Shown here: positions 62,810 through 64,000 of the stretch, piece by piece
Position numbering within the stretch: position 1 is the stretch's first letter
Layout of the letters: every line of letters begins with the position of its first letter
Assembly (NCBI GenBank): GCA_017402445.1
Contig: JAFPME010000040.1
Span: forward strand, 1 to 64,000
DNA from: Prevotella sp.
GTDB lineage: Bacteria; Bacteroidota; Bacteroidia; Bacteroidales; Bacteroidaceae
Direction of reading: 5' to 3'
DNA: 64,000 bases
Notes under the pieces: generated by a model
What the model saw: the letters and a program-made list of their open reading frames with translations, nothing else
Told to the model about the DNA's origin: nothing
Database searches by the model: none
Made by a program: the position numbers and the translations under genes

Positions 62810-63784
62810 ATGAAGCAGCAACTCATTATTCTATTGTTCGCCATCATATCAGCTACGGCTCAAGCACAGTCTGCAGCAGATATCAGAGCATACATTGCAA
62901 AATATACGCGCATTGCGCTGGATGAAGAGAGAGCCTTTGGCATCCCCGCACCGATAACGTTGGCACAAGGCATCCTCGAGTCGGGAGCCGGACGAAGCGG
63001 ACTGACTCGCAATGCCAACAATCATTTCGGAATCAAGGCTTTCGGCGGTTGGAAGGGTGCGGTCTATCAAGCCTGGGACGACGAACCTCAGAAGAGCCGC
63101 TTCCGCGTCTACGGTTCAGCAGCAGAATCGTTTCGCGACCATTCTCTTTTTCTGAAGAACAACACACGCTATCGTAGCCTTTTCTCCAAGAGCGTCTACG
63201 ATTACAGAGGATGGGCCATTGGCTTGCAGAACGCAGGTTATGCGACGGCGAAGACCTACGCGAAAGCACTCATCGGGTTCATTGATTCATACCAGCTCTA
63301 CGCTGTCAACGGCGGCGTCAAGCTCAAGGCTGGTAAGACCGTGAAAATCACTCGCTACGTGAAGGAGAAGCCAGTGTTTGATGCCGATTGCCAACTTGAC
63401 GAAGCCGAAGAGAGCGAGGAGCAGGAAACCGTTACCAAAGCTGTTCAGCGGTTTGTCGTAGAGATCAATGAGGTCCGCTGCACCATTCTTTATCCGGGAG
63501 AGACCATTTCGTCCATTTCCATGCGCTACGACATCCCCAAGGCGAAAATCCTTGAGTACAACGAAGTGACAAGCGAAGACGATTTCAACGAAGGCGACAT
63601 CGTCTTCATCGCAAAGAAAAAGAGCAAATACAATGGAGCCCAGGATTTCTACCGAGTGAAAGAAGGTGATACTCTTTATGAAATATGTCAGAACTATGGC
63701 ATCAAACTGGTCAGTTTGGCAAAAATGAATGATAAGGATATTTTCTCCCGTCTCAAAGAGGGAGAGAAAATTAAACTAAAATAA
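62810..63784 (+). CDS. Exported glucosaminidase (FlgJ/GH73-like) with LysM domains
   Basis: The 324-residue protein has a signal peptide (QLIILLFAIISATAQA). The glucosaminidase domain is at about 25-165: YTRIALDEERAFGIPAPITLAQGILESGAG (catalytic Glu expected in LESG), NNHFGIKAF, SFRDHSLFL and NAGYATAKTYAKALIGFID. There are two LysM-like segments, near 225-265 (YPGETISSISMRYDIPKAKILEYN) and 280-324 (YRVKEGDTLYEICQNYGIKLVSLAKMN). It cuts peptidoglycan glycan strands. In this operon it could open the wall for the apparatus or be a secreted effector; a Sec signal favours the first. Confidence 0.85.
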   Translation: MKQQLIILLFAIISATAQAQSAADIRAYIAKYTRIALDEERAFGIPAPITLAQGILESGAGRSGLTRNANNHFGIKAFGGWKGAVYQAWDDEPQKSRFRVYGSAAESFRDHSLFLKNNTRYRSLFSKSVYDYRGWAIGLQNAGYATAKTYAKALIGFIDSYQLYAVNGGVKLKAGKTVKITRYVKEKPVFDADCQLDEAEESEEQETVTKAVQRFVVEINEVRCTILYPGETISSISMRYDIPKAKILEYNEVTSEDDFNEGDIVFIAKKKSKYNGAQDFYRVKEGDTLYEICQNYGIKLVSLAKMNDKDIFSRLKEGEKIKLK

Positions 63785-63793
63785 TCGAATATT

Positions 63794-64000
63794 ATGATTG
63801 ATTTAGGACAGCTCGCTAACAGAAGCGAACTTTTCGATGGACGTTATAAGCTGCTGAGACCACTGAGCACCGACGGAGGTACGGCAGACGTATGGCTGGC
63901 CATCGACGTGAACACCATTGACAGTCCACTCGGTGAAGACGAGTACGAGAAAATGGAGAAAGGAGACGACACGGGCATGCTGGTCGCCATCAAAATCTAC
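63794..64000 (+). CDS. Serine/threonine protein kinase, N-terminal part (cut by window edge)
   Basis: Sixty-nine residues are visible from ATG MIDLGQLANRSELF. YKLLRPLSTDGGTADVWLAID is the nucleotide-binding Gly-rich loop of Hanks-type kinases, with DGGTADV in place of GxGxxG, and MLVAIKIY carries the ATP-binding Lys. It begins nine bases after the LysM gene and so belongs to the operon. T6SS loci often pair such a kinase (PpkA) with an FHA protein for firing control, and an FHA-like domain is present at 53620-56025. Confidence 0.82.
   Translation, partial: MIDLGQLANRSELFDGRYKLLRPLSTDGGTADVWLAIDVNTIDSPLGEDEYEKMEKGDDTGMLVAIKIY

Noticed and set aside
35461..63784. The contractile locus as a prophage or extracellular injection system
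   Set aside because: ClpV, Bacteroidetes-type Hcp, TssK-like and TssF proteins are type VI parts; no tail-length, capsid, portal or lysis genes were seen.

Overview
The window looks like a chromosomal segment of a Bacteroidales bacterium, most likely a moderately high-GC Prevotella or close relative. The evidence is Bacteroidetes-type promoters (TTTG, about 19-20 bases, then TAnnTTTGC), A-rich start regions with weak ribosome-binding sites, a type IX-like C-terminal tail on a surface protein, Bacteroidetes-type Hcp and DUF4280 proteins, and a NusG paralogue of the UpxY kind. No rRNA, tRNA or CRISPR array was seen. A fragment of an IS982-like transposase lies at the left edge.

Bases 1-34.5 kb are mostly housekeeping and envelope genes on both strands. 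They include a Tat-exported iron-sulfur flavoprotein, a GH115 xylan glucuronidase, a PPOX lipoprotein, MsrA, a large Cys-ladder leucine-rich-repeat surface protein, a fucose-isomerase-like protein, a DUF445 membrane protein, a LolA-like carrier and a histidine-type phosphatase. Further along are a PP2C-like protein, an AmmeMemoRadiSam pair (fused Memo-AMMECR1 plus radical SAM), a LemA/DUF2207 membrane operon, an aldo/keto reductase ferredoxin fusion, DeoD, a glutathione peroxidase, a DUF4424-like protein, a TauE exporter, a SIMPL protein, an epimerase, a YARHG lipoprotein, and a TPR-CHAT protease with a lipoprotein partner. This half is rich in small repeats: AT-rich GCATTATGAATT arrays at gene borders, a duplicated signal-peptide region flanking the peroxidase gene, a 22-bp tandem repeat, and one of two copies of an intergenic element carrying five palindromic units of about 21 bp.

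From 35.2 kb to the right edge runs one rightward locus of at least 28 kb. It starts at a good promoter and a leader, then a NusG-like antiterminator, and continues with a contractile type VI secretion system: ClpV, TssB, TssC, two Hcp proteins separated by a perfect 12-bp hairpin, VgrG, an unknown protein, a DUF4280 PAAR-like spike, a membrane-active effector candidate and an immunity candidate. TssG, TssK, TssE and TssF lie further downstream. TssJ, TssL and TssM are absent, as in Bacteroidetes T6SSiii.

Embedded between the VgrG module and the baseplate genes, with overlapping stop and start codons, is what looks like a complete ubiquitin-type pathway. It has a beta-grasp modifier ending in Gly, an E2 with an HPN...C motif, a membrane-anchored JAMM isopeptidase with the full E...HSH...S..D signature, a vWA-TM-RING-like-FHA membrane protein (candidate E3) and an E1-like adenylating enzyme. 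Two related periplasmic proteins sit between E2 and JAMM. The locus ends with a putative membrane effector, a glucosaminidase-LysM protein and the start of a Ser/Thr kinase, which pairs naturally with the FHA domain. I infer a type VI apparatus whose envelope platform carries a ubiquitin-like conjugation and deconjugation machine on its cytosolic face. This is the main discovery candidate in the window; whether it has been described cannot be checked here.
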